64,000 nucleotides of DNA from Thalassobellus sediminis (GTDB lineage Bacteria; Bacteroidota; Bacteroidia; Flavobacteriales; Flavobacteriaceae), in assembly GCF_044386045.1 (NCBI RefSeq), contig NZ_JBISCD010000034.1, forward strand, positions 1 to 64,000, given 5' to 3'. A program made the translations under genes and the position numbers. Positions 7,930 through 17,038 of this stretch are shown here, piece after piece. Position 1 is the stretch's first letter; each line of letters starts with the position of its first letter. A model generated the notes under the pieces. The model was not told the DNA's origin and searched no databases. It saw only the letters and a list, made by a program, of their open reading frames with translations.

Positions 7930-10059
7930 ATGGCAGTTTTAAATAAAATAAGACAACGTTCACTATTTTTAATCATAGTTATAGCCTTAGCGTTATTTTC
8001 TTTTGTATTAGCAGATTTATTTAAAAACGGTGATGCGCTTACAGCAAAATCGCAAAATATAGTAGCTACTATAAATGGTAAAGATATTACACGTGAAGAC
8101 TTTTTGCAAAAAGTAGAAGCTGCACAAAGACAAGCAGGTCCTAATGCAACAAGTACTCAGGTAATGAATAGAGTTTGGGATCAAGAGGTAAGACAAGCAG
8201 TTATGGGAACTCAATTTGAAGAGTTAGGGATTACTGTAGAGAAAGATCAAATGAGAGACTTGTTAAAAACGGCTTTAGCAACAAATCCACAATTTTTAAA
8301 TGAAGCAGGGTTGTTTGATGAAAATAAATTAAACGAGTATATAGCTAATTTAAAAGAAACTTCGCCAGCAGGTTTTGAAGGTTGGGTTAATTACGAAAAA
8401 TCTATAGCGGCTAATGGTTTACAACAAAACTACTTTAACATGGTTAAAGCAGGGTTAACAGGAACACTAGCAGAAGGCGAATTAGAACATAAGTTGGAAG
8501 GAAATAAAGTTGATATTAAGTTTGTGCAAGTAGCATATTCTTCAATTGCAGATAGTCTTGTAAAGGTTTCAAAATCTGATATAGAAAACTATATTAGTAA
8601 AAATAAAAAGAAATATGAAGTTGATGCTTCTAGAGACATCAAGTTTGTAGAGTTTAAAGAAGTACCAAGTATTGAAGATGAAAATGCTATAAAATCAGAC
8701 TTAAAAGGGCTTTTAAAAGATAAAGTAGAATACAATAAAGCTTCTAAAGTAAATGAAAATATTGTTGGTTTTTTGAATACCACAAATAATGAAGATTTTA
8801 TCAATGCTAATTCGGATATTAAATTTGATAAGCGTTTTGTGTTTAAATCTAATTTACCTACAGCTGTTGCAGATAGTATTTATAATTTAAATGAAGGTGA
8901 AGTTTTTGGACCATACAAGGATAACGGATATTTTAAAATATCAAAATTAATCGCTATTAAGCAAATACCAGATTCAGTAAAAGTAAGACACATATTATTA
9001 CCATTCATTGGCTCTCAAAGTGCAGGACAAGATGTTGTTCAAACTGAAGCTGAGGCAAAAGTAACTGCTGATAGTCTTTTAAAAGTTTTAAAATCAAATC
9101 GTTCTAAATTCCCTGAATTTGTAAAAGAGTTTTCTTCTGATAAAGGAAGTGTAGAAAAAGAAGGACGTTACGATTGGCATGCATATAATACGATGGTTCC
9201 TGAATTTAACGATTTCGAATTTGAAGGTAAAGTAGGAGATTTAGGAGTTGTTAAAACTGTTTTTGGTTTTCATATTATGGAAATTGAAGGTCAGAAAGAC
9301 AAAAAGAGAGCAGTGCAAGTAGGAACAATAGCTAGAGAAATTGAGCCTTCTGAAAAAACAATTGATAAAATTTTTAGAGATGCTTCTAATTTTGAAATTG
9401 CAGTTGGTAAAAACGATTTTGAAGAAGTAGCTAAAGAAAGTAAATTTACAGTAAAACCAGTAAATGGTATAAAAGTATTAGACGAAAATATACCAGGTGT
9501 TGGAAGTCAAAGACCAATTGTACGTTGGGCTTTTGAAGAAGATGCTGAAATTGGAAATGTAAAGCGTTTTAGTGTTCCTAACGGTTATGTTATTGCACAA
9601 TTAGTAGCAAAACATGAAGAAGGATTAATGTCTGCAGATGATGCTACAGCTAGTGTTTTACCAATTATTAGAAAAGAAAAGAAAGCACAAATGATTAGAG
9701 ATAGAGTTTCTGCTACTACATTAGAAGATTTAGCAGCTGCAGAAAATACAACAGTAAGATCTGCATCAGCTATTAACATGAAAACACCAACTATTTCTGG
9801 AGCAGGAAGAGAGCCTTTAGTTGTTGGAGCAGCTTTCGGATTGAATGAAGGCGAAACATCTAAATTGATTGATGGTACAAATGGTGTTTATATGGTTCAA
9901 GTAACAAAAATAACTCCTGCTGTAGAATTAGATAATTATCAAGCTGCTGCTAACAGAGTTGAACAACAAAAAATAAATGTTGTTTCATCTAAACTATATA
10001 ATGCTTTAAAAGAAGCTTCAGTTATTGAAGATAATAGAGCTAAAACGCAAATTCAGTAA
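7930..10059 (+). CDS. Membrane-anchored SurA/PpiD-type peptidyl-prolyl isomerase
   Basis: A 709-residue periplasmic foldase. One N-terminal transmembrane helix (LFLIIVIALALFSFVLADLF, residues 12-31) anchors it. A SurA_N/PpiD-like chaperone region follows at about 35-170 (ATINGKDITREDFLQKVEAA). A parvulin-type rotamase domain lies at about 350-450, with the family signatures VRHILLPF, SSDKGSVEKEGRYDWH and VFGFHIMEI. The C-terminal third is a further chaperone region. PpiD/SurA proteins help outer-membrane proteins fold as they leave the Sec translocon, which fits the outer-membrane and LptC genes upstream. It closes the envelope gene block, and a strong terminator follows at 10096. Confidence 0.9.
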   Translation: MAVLNKIRQRSLFLIIVIALALFSFVLADLFKNGDALTAKSQNIVATINGKDITREDFLQKVEAAQRQAGPNATSTQVMNRVWDQEVRQAVMGTQFEELGITVEKDQMRDLLKTALATNPQFLNEAGLFDENKLNEYIANLKETSPAGFEGWVNYEKSIAANGLQQNYFNMVKAGLTGTLAEGELEHKLEGNKVDIKFVQVAYSSIADSLVKVSKSDIENYISKNKKKYEVDASRDIKFVEFKEVPSIEDENAIKSDLKGLLKDKVEYNKASKVNENIVGFLNTTNNEDFINANSDIKFDKRFVFKSNLPTAVADSIYNLNEGEVFGPYKDNGYFKISKLIAIKQIPDSVKVRHILLPFIGSQSAGQDVVQTEAEAKVTADSLLKVLKSNRSKFPEFVKEFSSDKGSVEKEGRYDWHAYNTMVPEFNDFEFEGKVGDLGVVKTVFGFHIMEIEGQKDKKRAVQVGTIAREIEPSEKTIDKIFRDASNFEIAVGKNDFEEVAKESKFTVKPVNGIKVLDENIPGVGSQRPIVRWAFEEDAEIGNVKRFSVPNGYVIAQLVAKHEEGLMSADDATASVLPIIRKEKKAQMIRDRVSATTLEDLAAAENTTVRSASAINMKTPTISGAGREPLVVGAAFGLNEGETSKLIDGTNGVYMVQVTKITPAVELDNYQAAANRVEQQKINVVSSKLYNALKEASVIEDNRAKTQIQ

Positions 10060-10095
10060 AAATGATATATATGAAATTGTAGAATTTCTATGTGT

Positions 10096-10129
10096 AAAAA
10101 AGCCAAACTTTTAAGTTTGGCTTTTTTTT
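10096..10129. terminator. Strong intrinsic terminator
   Basis: A near-symmetric hairpin: AAAAAAGCCAAACTT (10096-10110) pairs with AAGTTTGGCTTTTTT with a TT loop, then extra Ts to 10129. It ends the coaX-to-foldase block. Confidence 0.9.
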
Positions 10130-10190
10130 GTCTTTGTTTTAAACAAAAAACCAAAGGTCTATTCCATAACAATACTAAAGCTTTATATAA

Positions 10191-10198
10191 TATATTTG
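10191..10198 (+). promoter_or_regulatory. Possible -7 element (TATATTTG) of the aldolase-symporter-isomerase unit
   Basis: Exact TAnnTTTG match 88 bases before the ATG at 10287. No TTG is seen 17-23 bases upstream, so the -33 part is missing or activator-dependent. Confidence 0.4.
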
Positions 10199-10286
10199 AA
10201 AGAGTAGTGAGCCAAATATTTTTATTTTACAAAACTATAAATAAAGATATAAGGTTATTTTAAATAAAATTTACAATATAAAGCAA

Positions 10287-11201
10287 ATGATAAACGGGAT
10301 TATATCTCCAATGGTAACACCATTATTATCCGATAATCTATCTTTGGATTTAAAAGGCGTTAATAGATTAATTGAACATATTATTGCAGGTGGTGTTCAT
10401 GGTTTGTTTATTCTTGGAACCACAGGTGAAGCAACGAGTTTAAGTTACAAAACACGCGGACAGCTTATTGTTGAAACTTGTAAAATTGTTAATAACAGAA
10501 TTCCGGTTTTTGTTGGTATATCAGATACTTCCATAGAGGAAAGTCTTAATTTGGCATCTATTGCTCATAAAGCTGGAGTTACTGCAGTTGTTGCTGCGCC
10601 ACCGTTTTATTATGGATTAGGACAAGAAGAATTATTCGAATATTATTGGAGTCTTGCCGATCAACTTACCTTACCACTTTTCTTATACAATATGCCTTCA
10701 CATACTAAAGTTAATATTGATAGAGAAACAGTAGTTCGTTTAGCTGAGCATAAAAATATTATTGGTTTAAAAGATAGTTCTGCTAATACCGTATATTTTC
10801 AGTCACTTTGTTATTTGTTAAAAGCTAAAGAAGATTTTTCCCTTTTGGTTGGTCCTGAAGAAATCACTTCAGAAACTGTTTTAATGGGAGGAAACGGAGG
10901 CGTTAATGGAGGTTCTAATCTTTTTCCAAAGTTGTATGTAGAACTTTATAAAGCAACATTAGCTAAAGATTTTGCTCGTATTAAAGTATTACAAAGTTTA
11001 GTTATGGAGATTGCAACTAAAGTTTATACTTTAGGTTCGTATGGTTCTAGTTATTTAAAAGGAATGAAAGGAGCTCTTAGAGCTTTGGGAATCATTGAAG
11101 CTAATATTGCTCCGCCATTTAATACTTTTAAAGAAAAAGAAATGGCAGAAGTTGTTAAAAATATTAAACGCATTGAAATAGAAATAGCAAAAGTGTTGTA
11201 A
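10287..11201 (+). CDS. DHDPS/NAL-family class I aldolase
   Basis: 304 residues of the dihydrodipicolinate synthase/N-acetylneuraminate lyase family, TIM-barrel enzymes that form a Schiff base with pyruvate or a 2-keto acid. Visible signatures are ILGTTGEATSLS (substrate carboxylate site), LYNMPSHTKVNI (catalytic tyrosine region) and IIGLKDSSANT (Schiff-base lysine). It is unlikely to be the biosynthetic DapA because it heads a unit with a sodium symporter and L-fucose isomerase. A catabolic role, cleaving or forming a 2-keto-3-deoxy sugar acid, is the more probable reading. The exact substrate is unknown; a sialic acid lyase function is possible but has no supporting neighbour here. Confidence 0.8.
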   Translation: MINGIISPMVTPLLSDNLSLDLKGVNRLIEHIIAGGVHGLFILGTTGEATSLSYKTRGQLIVETCKIVNNRIPVFVGISDTSIEESLNLASIAHKAGVTAVVAAPPFYYGLGQEELFEYYWSLADQLTLPLFLYNMPSHTKVNIDRETVVRLAEHKNIIGLKDSSANTVYFQSLCYLLKAKEDFSLLVGPEEITSETVLMGGNGGVNGGSNLFPKLYVELYKATLAKDFARIKVLQSLVMEIATKVYTLGSYGSSYLKGMKGALRALGIIEANIAPPFNTFKEKEMAEVVKNIKRIEIEIAKVL

Positions 11202-11284
11202 TTAAATGTAAAATTTAACTCTAACCAAGTTAAAGACACTTATGTAAAGTTTGCCAACATAACTAACTAATAAAATTAGCATTA

Positions 11285-12763
11285 ATGAATACTATCGATA
11301 TTGTAGTTTTTTTTGTTTACATAGGAGGAATTGCACTTTTTGGAGGTTCTTTCTTTAAAAAAAACAGAACATCTTCATCCTATACTTTAGGAAATAAAGA
11401 TATTCCAACTTGGGTAGTAACCATGTCCATTTTTGCAACCTTTGTTAGTAGTATTAGTTATTTAGCCTTACCAGGAAATGCGTTTCAGTCTAATTGGAGT
11501 GCATTGGTTTTTAGTTTGTCACTTCCCATTGCAACCTTAATTGCAGTTAAATATTTTGTTCCGTTATATCGAAAGATTAATAGTCCGTCAGCATATACTT
11601 TTATGGAGCAACGTTTTGGTCCATGGGCTAGAATTTATGTTTCTATTTGCTATTTGCTTACTCAATTAATGCGGATAGGGACTATTTTATATTTGCTAGC
11701 ATTAACACTTAATGCCATAGCTGGTTGGGATATTGCTACTATTATTGTGTTTACAGGATTAATAGTTGCTGTATATTCTATGCTTGGAGGTATTACTGCG
11801 GTACTTTGGACAGATGCCATTCAAGGTATTATATTAATTGCGGGAGCTTTTGTTTGTATTGGTTTTATGCTTTTTAGTATGCCCGAAGGACCTTCACAAA
11901 TATTTACTATTGCAGCTGAGAATGATAAATTTAGCTTAGGAAGTTTTAATTTAGATTTATCTAAACCAACATTCTGGGTGGTTTTAGTTTATGGAGTGTT
12001 TATTAATCTTCAAAATTTCGGAATCGATCAAAACTATGTACAACGCTATATGGTTTTAAAATCTGATAAAGAAGCACAACGATCTGCCTTAGTTGGAGGT
12101 TTAATATATTTACCTATATCGGCTCTTTTTCTTTTTATAGGAACAGCACTTTATGGATATTATAATTCTGCTGAAACATTGCCTTTGGCACTTCAAGATA
12201 TTAGTAAAGCTGATAGAGTATTTCCTCATTTTATTGTCAATGCCCTTCCATCAGGCTTAACAGGGTTAATGATTGCTTCTATTTTTGCAGCAGGAATGAG
12301 TACGATTTCTACAAGTTTTAATAGTTCGGCAACTGTATTTTTAACCGATTATTATAATAAATATTTTAAACAAAATGCTTCCGAAAAAAGAAGTATGCAA
12401 GTACTTTATATATCGTCAATAATTATTAGTATTATAGGTATAGTCATTGCCATTGCTATGATAAATGTAAAGAGTGCATTAGATGCTTGGTGGAAATTGT
12501 CATCAATTTTTAGTGGTGGTATGTTAGGGTTATTTCTTTTAGGAATTTTTTCAAAAACAAAAAATGCTAAAGGTGCTATTATAGGAATGATTGCTGGTAT
12601 ATTAGTAATTCTTTGGTTAACATTTTCTGAAACTATTTTTGGTGAAGATTCTGTTGGCGCATCATTTCATACATATTTAACTATTGTATTTGGAACTATT
12701 GCTATTTTTCTTGTTGGCTTTTTAGTGACTATGATTATGAAACCTAAAAATCAGTCTTCCTAA
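11285..12763 (+). CDS. Sodium:solute symporter (SSS family), probable sugar importer
   Basis: 492 residues with about 13 hydrophobic segments. SSS hallmarks include the N-terminal FVYIGGIALFGGSFFKKN, SLPIATLIAVKYFVPLY, the helix-5-like MLGGITAVLWTDAIQG segment, NLQNFGIDQNYVQRY and the late AAGMSTISTSFNSSATV sodium-site region. Such proteins couple sodium influx to uptake of sugars, sugar acids or sialic acids. It lies between the aldolase gene and fucI. An L-fucose, D-arabinose or related deoxy-sugar substrate is inferred from that context only. Confidence 0.85.
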   Translation: MNTIDIVVFFVYIGGIALFGGSFFKKNRTSSSYTLGNKDIPTWVVTMSIFATFVSSISYLALPGNAFQSNWSALVFSLSLPIATLIAVKYFVPLYRKINSPSAYTFMEQRFGPWARIYVSICYLLTQLMRIGTILYLLALTLNAIAGWDIATIIVFTGLIVAVYSMLGGITAVLWTDAIQGIILIAGAFVCIGFMLFSMPEGPSQIFTIAAENDKFSLGSFNLDLSKPTFWVVLVYGVFINLQNFGIDQNYVQRYMVLKSDKEAQRSALVGGLIYLPISALFLFIGTALYGYYNSAETLPLALQDISKADRVFPHFIVNALPSGLTGLMIASIFAAGMSTISTSFNSSATVFLTDYYNKYFKQNASEKRSMQVLYISSIIISIIGIVIAIAMINVKSALDAWWKLSSIFSGGMLGLFLLGIFSKTKNAKGAIIGMIAGILVILWLTFSETIFGEDSVGASFHTYLTIVFGTIAIFLVGFLVTMIMKPKNQSS

Positions 12764-12791
12764 TTTTAAGATTGAATAAAATATATTAAGA

Positions 12792-14573
12792 ATGAATTAT
12801 AAAAATTTAATTGGGCATTTACCAAAAATAGGCATCAGACCTGTTATTGATGGTAGATTAGATGGTGTTAGAGAATCTCTTGAGACATCAACTATGAATA
12901 TGGCAAAAATTGCAGCTGAATTTTTGTCTAAAAATTTAAGACATGCTGATGGCAGTAAAGTAGAATGTGTCATTTCAGATACCTGTATTGGTGGCGTTGC
13001 AGAAGCAGCAGCATCTGCCGATAAATTTTCAAGAGAAGGTGTTGGTGTTAGTTTAACGGTTACACCTTGTTGGTGCTACGGTAGCGAAACTATAGATATG
13101 GATCCTTCAATACCGAAAGCTATTTGGGGTTTTAATGGAACCGAGCGTCCTGGAGCTGTTTATTTAGCAGCAGCTTTAGCAGGACATAATCAAAAAGGAA
13201 TTCCAGCCTTTGGTATTTACGGAAGAGATGTTCAAGATAGCGATGATACCAGTATTCCTGAAGATGTTCAAGAAAAATTACTCCTTTTTGGAAAAGCAGG
13301 ATTAGCAGTAGCAACTATGAAAGGGAAATCATATTTATCTATGGGATCTGTTTCTATGGGAATTGCAGGTTCCATTCTAGATCCTAATTTCTTCGAAAGC
13401 TATTTAGGTATGCGTTGTGAAAATATCGATATGTCTGAATTTATTAGACGTATAGAACAAGAAATTTACGATAAAGAAGAATTTACAAAAGCACTCGCTT
13501 GGGCAAAAGCAAACTGTAAAGAAGGTAAAGATTATAATCCGGAAGACAGACAGAAATCAAGAGCCGAATTAGATAAAGATTGGGAGTTTGTTGTAAAAAT
13601 GGCATTAATTTGTCGCGATTTAATGATAGGCAATCCTAAATTAAAAGACATAGGTTATGCCGAAGAAGCCTTAGGTAGAAACGCTATTTCTGGAGGTTTT
13701 CAGGGGCAACGTCAATGGACAGATCATTTCCCTAATGGCGACTTTATGGAAGCAATTTTAACATCCTCTTTCGATTGGAATGGCATTAGGCAACCTTTTA
13801 TGTTCGCCACAGAAAACGATAGTTTAAATGGTATCTCTATGTTATTCGGACATTTAATAACAGGTGCTGCACAAATATTTAGCGATGTTCGTACTTATTG
13901 GAGTCCAGATGCCGTAAAACGTGTTACGGGGCATACTTTAACAGGCGATGCTTCAAACGGATTTATTCATCTTATAAATTCTGGAGCATCAGCATTAGAT
14001 GGTACAGGAGAACAAGAAATTGATGGTAAACCTGCTATGAAACCTTGGTGGGATATCACCGAAAACGAAGTAGAAAAATGTTTAGAAAACACCACTTGGG
14101 GACCAGGTATGTTAGAGTATTTTAGAGGCGGCGGTTTTTCATCTACCTTTAAAACAAAAGGCGGTATGCCAGTAACCATGTGCCGAATTAATATTGTAAA
14201 AGGAATTGGACCTGTATTGCAAATTGCCGAAGGAAAAACCATAGAACTTCCCGAAGATGTACATAATACAATAAACGAGCGTACCAACCCTACATGGCCA
14301 ACCACTTGGTTTGTGCCAAATTTAACGGGCAAAGGCGCGTTTAAAGATGTTTATAGCGTTATGGCAAATTGGGGTGCCAACCACGGTGCGTTCACCTACG
14401 GGCATATTGGAGCCGATTTAATTACGCTGGCTTCCATGTTAAGAATTCCTGTGAATATGCATAATGTGTCCGAAGATAAAATATTCCGTCCAAGTGCCTG
14501 GGCATCTTTTGGTATGGATCCAGAATCATCAGATTATAGAGCATGCGCAACATATAAAGCTTTGTATAGCTAA
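12792..14573 (+). CDS. fucI: L-fucose isomerase
   Basis: 593 residues, the usual length of FucI, which interconverts L-fucose and L-fuculose (and D-arabinose with D-ribulose) using Mn2+. Recognisable segments are the N-terminal KIGIRPVIDGRLDGVRESLE, AIWGFNGTERPGAVYLAAA, DHFPNGDFMEAILTSSFDWNG with FATENDSLNG (metal-binding Glu/Asp region), and the C-terminal NWGANHGAFTYGHIGADLITLA. No L-fuculokinase or fuculose-phosphate aldolase is present next to it. The pathway must be completed elsewhere or by the DHDPS-like enzyme at 10287. Codon use is slightly less AT-rich toward the 3' end, with no frameshift. Confidence 0.93.
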   Translation: MNYKNLIGHLPKIGIRPVIDGRLDGVRESLETSTMNMAKIAAEFLSKNLRHADGSKVECVISDTCIGGVAEAAASADKFSREGVGVSLTVTPCWCYGSETIDMDPSIPKAIWGFNGTERPGAVYLAAALAGHNQKGIPAFGIYGRDVQDSDDTSIPEDVQEKLLLFGKAGLAVATMKGKSYLSMGSVSMGIAGSILDPNFFESYLGMRCENIDMSEFIRRIEQEIYDKEEFTKALAWAKANCKEGKDYNPEDRQKSRAELDKDWEFVVKMALICRDLMIGNPKLKDIGYAEEALGRNAISGGFQGQRQWTDHFPNGDFMEAILTSSFDWNGIRQPFMFATENDSLNGISMLFGHLITGAAQIFSDVRTYWSPDAVKRVTGHTLTGDASNGFIHLINSGASALDGTGEQEIDGKPAMKPWWDITENEVEKCLENTTWGPGMLEYFRGGGFSSTFKTKGGMPVTMCRINIVKGIGPVLQIAEGKTIELPEDVHNTINERTNPTWPTTWFVPNLTGKGAFKDVYSVMANWGANHGAFTYGHIGADLITLASMLRIPVNMHNVSEDKIFRPSAWASFGMDPESSDYRACATYKALYS

Positions 14574-14579
14574 AAATAT

Positions 14580-14706
14580 AATTAGGGCGTTACCTTTATC
14601 CTGAATTTAGTTCAGGAACAGGTCGGGCTTTCAGCAGTCGCTTTTTTGTGTTGCATATGTGCAACAACACAAAAAGAGCTTCAACAAATGCTTCAATCCC
14701 TAACGC
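14580..14706. repeat. Structured flavobacterial intergenic repeat (putative)
   Basis: The segment opens with TTAGGGCGTT and closes with CCCTAACGC. It holds a CCTGAA-TTTAG-TTCAGG hairpin near 14600-14616 and a central bulged hairpin (GTGTTGCA against TGCAACAACAC, about 14651-14673) between T and A runs. I recall similar 'ggtcgggctttc...cgcttttttg' elements between genes of many flavobacteria. Copy number cannot be checked from one window. Confidence 0.55.
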
Positions 14707-14747
14707 AAAAAAGGGACTTCGATAAAACATCGAAGTCCCTTTTTTTA
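14707..14747. terminator. Bidirectional terminator between fucI and the mevalonate genes
   Basis: AAAAAAGGGACTTCGAT and ATCGAAGTCCCTTTTTT form a 17-bp perfect stem with a 5-base loop and T runs on both strands. It ends fucI (plus) and the GHMP kinase gene (minus). Confidence 0.92.
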
Positions 14748-14764
14748 ATTTATGAAAAACATGC

Positions 14765-15679
14765 TTAAAATTTCAAAACCATATCCTCATAAGAGATTAT
14801 AGTTTCAAAACCTTTATTCTTAAAATAATTTTCAGGATGTTCTTTCGCAGTAACTAAAACAAAATCGCCTCCCCAAGCTCCAAGACTTTTTACAGAGCCA
14901 TTAAAATCTTTAAACAATGCATCTTTTACAGTGTCTTGTTTTGTTATTTTAGAAATTAAGCTTTCATGTTGCTTAGTTAAAGCATCAAAAGTGTCTAAAG
15001 TTTTACAGCTAATCATACTTGTTGTAATATCATTTATTTCAGAAATAACAGATTCTAAATTACTTTTATTAGCCTTGTAAGTTGCAATGCCATCACGACT
15101 ATTTTGTTTTTTATTTAAGTAAACAAAATATAAGTGTTCTTTAAACGTCGGATTAAAATTAACCGGATTTATAACTGTGTTTTCCTTTTGTAATTGATAA
15201 GTGATTGGAGTATTGTTTTGTGCGCAAGCAATGTCATAGCCGCTACCACCAAAAGTTAGCTTAAGCAATTCAAAAGCATCCACATTTGCCCATTGCGCAA
15301 CATTATTTATTAAAGTAGAAGAGGTTCCCAGCCCCCAGTTTTTTGGAAACGTAAGCGACGTGGTTATTTTAAATCCGTTATTTGTATTTAAGAAATTAGG
15401 ATTTAGAGTTTTTACGGCATTCAGAATTTGAATGACTCTTTCAGAAATAGCATTATTAGGGTTTGAAAAACCAGAAGTAATTTGCTCTATTAAAAAAGTA
15501 TCTTCAAACCAAGTAGAGCCAAGTTCATCTAAACTTGTCCAAATAATTTTAGGTTCATCAATAGATTCAATAGTTAATGATTGTCCTTGCTTTGTAGGAA
15601 CAGCAAGCGATAAAGCGCCATCTAGAACCACATATTCTGCAGTAAGTAAAAGTTTTCCGTTGCTATAGTACTTCTGCAT
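14765..15679 (-). CDS. GYDIA-family GHMP kinase (mevalonate-pathway associated)
   Basis: 304-residue GHMP-superfamily kinase. The N-terminus KYYSNGKLLLTAEYVVLDGALSLAVP is typical of mevalonate/phosphomevalonate kinases. The glycine-rich ATP motif appears as PKNWGLGTSSTLINN. The stretch GGSGYDIACA carries the GYDIA signature that names a Bacteroidota kinase family. GAWGGDFVL near the C-terminus fits the third GHMP motif. It starts three bases after the HMG-CoA reductase stop, so the two are co-transcribed. This supports action on mevalonate or a phosphorylated form in isoprenoid synthesis. Which phosphorylation it performs is not settled by sequence. Confidence 0.85.
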   Translation of the reverse strand: MQKYYSNGKLLLTAEYVVLDGALSLAVPTKQGQSLTIESIDEPKIIWTSLDELGSTWFEDTFLIEQITSGFSNPNNAISERVIQILNAVKTLNPNFLNTNNGFKITTSLTFPKNWGLGTSSTLINNVAQWANVDAFELLKLTFGGSGYDIACAQNNTPITYQLQKENTVINPVNFNPTFKEHLYFVYLNKKQNSRDGIATYKANKSNLESVISEINDITTSMISCKTLDTFDALTKQHESLISKITKQDTVKDALFKDFNGSVKSLGAWGGDFVLVTAKEHPENYFKNKGFETIISYEDMVLKF

Positions 15680-15682
15680 TCG

Positions 15683-17011
15683 CTAATTGTTGTTCTTAAG
15701 TCTTAAATCTTTAATAGCTTTAACCACCGCACTGTGTGATACTGTATTATTTTTAAAATGTTCTGTTAGCGTTTCCTTTTCAATAGCAGTCGCTTCAAAC
15801 TGATTTAAAATATTCATCAAGTGCATTTTCATATGTCCTTCTTGAATTCCAGTTGTTATAAGCGATCGTAAAGCGGCAAAATTCTGAGCTAAACCAGCAA
15901 CTGCAACAATTTGCATTAACTCTTTAGCACTTGGATGATGCAATAATTCTAACGATAATTTTACTAACGGGTGTAAGCCTGTAAGTCCGCCAACAGTACC
16001 TAATGCCAAAGGAATTTCCATCCAAAAGGTAAATATGCCGTTTTCAACTTTAGCGTGCGATAAGCTACTGTATTTTCCGTTTCTTGATGCATATGCATGT
16101 ACACCAGCTTCAACAGCTCTAAAGTCGTTACCTGTAGCTAAAACAACAGCATCAATACCATTCATAATGCCTTTGTTGTGAGTTACAGCTCTGTACGGTT
16201 CAACTTCAGCAATGTTTACAGCTTGAACAAATTTATTAGCAAACTCTTCAGAAGAAATAGTGTTGTTTTCATTTAAATCTTCAGTTTTACAACTTACTTC
16301 GGCACGAACTAAACAGTCTGGAACATAGTTAGAAAGTATACTCATAACTATTTGAATGTTTTTTTCTTCAGCAGAAAAAGCATCAAAAACTAAAGCTTCA
16401 CTTTTAAAAGTTTTAGCAAATTGTTCTAAACATGAATTAATAAAATTAGCACCCATAGCATCTAAAGTTTCAAATGATGCATGTAGTTGGTAATAGCCTT
16501 TTATATCTTGTGTTTTGTCTCGTAATTCAATATCTAAAATACCGCCACCACGCTTTTCCATGTTTTTGGTTATGTGTGTGGCATCTTTTATTAGTTTTGG
16601 TTTTACGTTATTAAAAAAGCTTTTTAATGTTTCTACATCGCCGTAAAACATAAAATGTACCTGACCAATTTTTGTTGTCGAAATAATTTTTGTTTTAAAA
16701 CCACCTCGATCCATCCAAAATTTAGCAGCTTTACTAGCTGCAGCAACTACCGAGCTTTCTTCAATAGCCATGGGGATGGTGTATAATGTATCGTTTATTA
16801 AAAAATTAGGCGCCACACCAAGTGGTAAATAGTAATTGGTAATGGTGTTCTCAATAAACTCGTCGTGTAGCTGTTGTAGTTTTTCGTTGGTATTCCAATA
16901 TTGTTTTAAGATCCCTTTAGCTTCTTCGGCATTAGAAAAATAAGTTTCAACAATCCAATCAATTTTTTTAGATTTTGATAGTTTTGAAAAACCAGCAATA
17001 GATTTACTCAT
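15683..17011 (-). CDS. Class II hydroxymethylglutaryl-CoA reductase
   Basis: 442 residues, class II ('degradative-type') HMG-CoA reductase, which interconverts HMG-CoA and mevalonate. Visible catalytic elements are IPMAIEESSVVAAASKAAKFW (catalytic Glu), VTHNKGIMNGIDAV (catalytic Lys), ATGNDFRAVEAG (catalytic Asp) and GHMKMHLMNIL (catalytic His). DAMGANFINSCLE is the cofactor-binding segment. Despite the family label the pairing with a GHMP kinase points to the biosynthetic mevalonate route used by flavobacteria for isoprenoids. A minus-strand -7 element (17038-17031) lies 20 bases before the ATG. Confidence 0.93.
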   Translation of the reverse strand: MSKSIAGFSKLSKSKKIDWIVETYFSNAEEAKGILKQYWNTNEKLQQLHDEFIENTITNYYLPLGVAPNFLINDTLYTIPMAIEESSVVAAASKAAKFWMDRGGFKTKIISTTKIGQVHFMFYGDVETLKSFFNNVKPKLIKDATHITKNMEKRGGGILDIELRDKTQDIKGYYQLHASFETLDAMGANFINSCLEQFAKTFKSEALVFDAFSAEEKNIQIVMSILSNYVPDCLVRAEVSCKTEDLNENNTISSEEFANKFVQAVNIAEVEPYRAVTHNKGIMNGIDAVVLATGNDFRAVEAGVHAYASRNGKYSSLSHAKVENGIFTFWMEIPLALGTVGGLTGLHPLVKLSLELLHHPSAKELMQIVAVAGLAQNFAALRSLITTGIQEGHMKMHLMNILNQFEATAIEKETLTEHFKNNTVSHSAVVKAIKDLRLKNNN

Positions 17012-17030
17012 AAAATGTTAATTTACAAAG

Positions 17031-17038
17031 CAAAGATA
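17031..17038 (-). promoter_or_regulatory. -7 element (TATCTTTG) of the HMG-CoA reductase operon
   Basis: On the minus strand TATCTTTG matches TAnnTTTG exactly, 19 bases from the start codon at 17011. No TTG is seen at the -33 position. Confidence 0.5.

Noticed and set aside
13967..14332. Minus-strand 121-codon ORF inside fucI
   Set aside because: It lies wholly within the conserved fucI coding sequence and has no family features.
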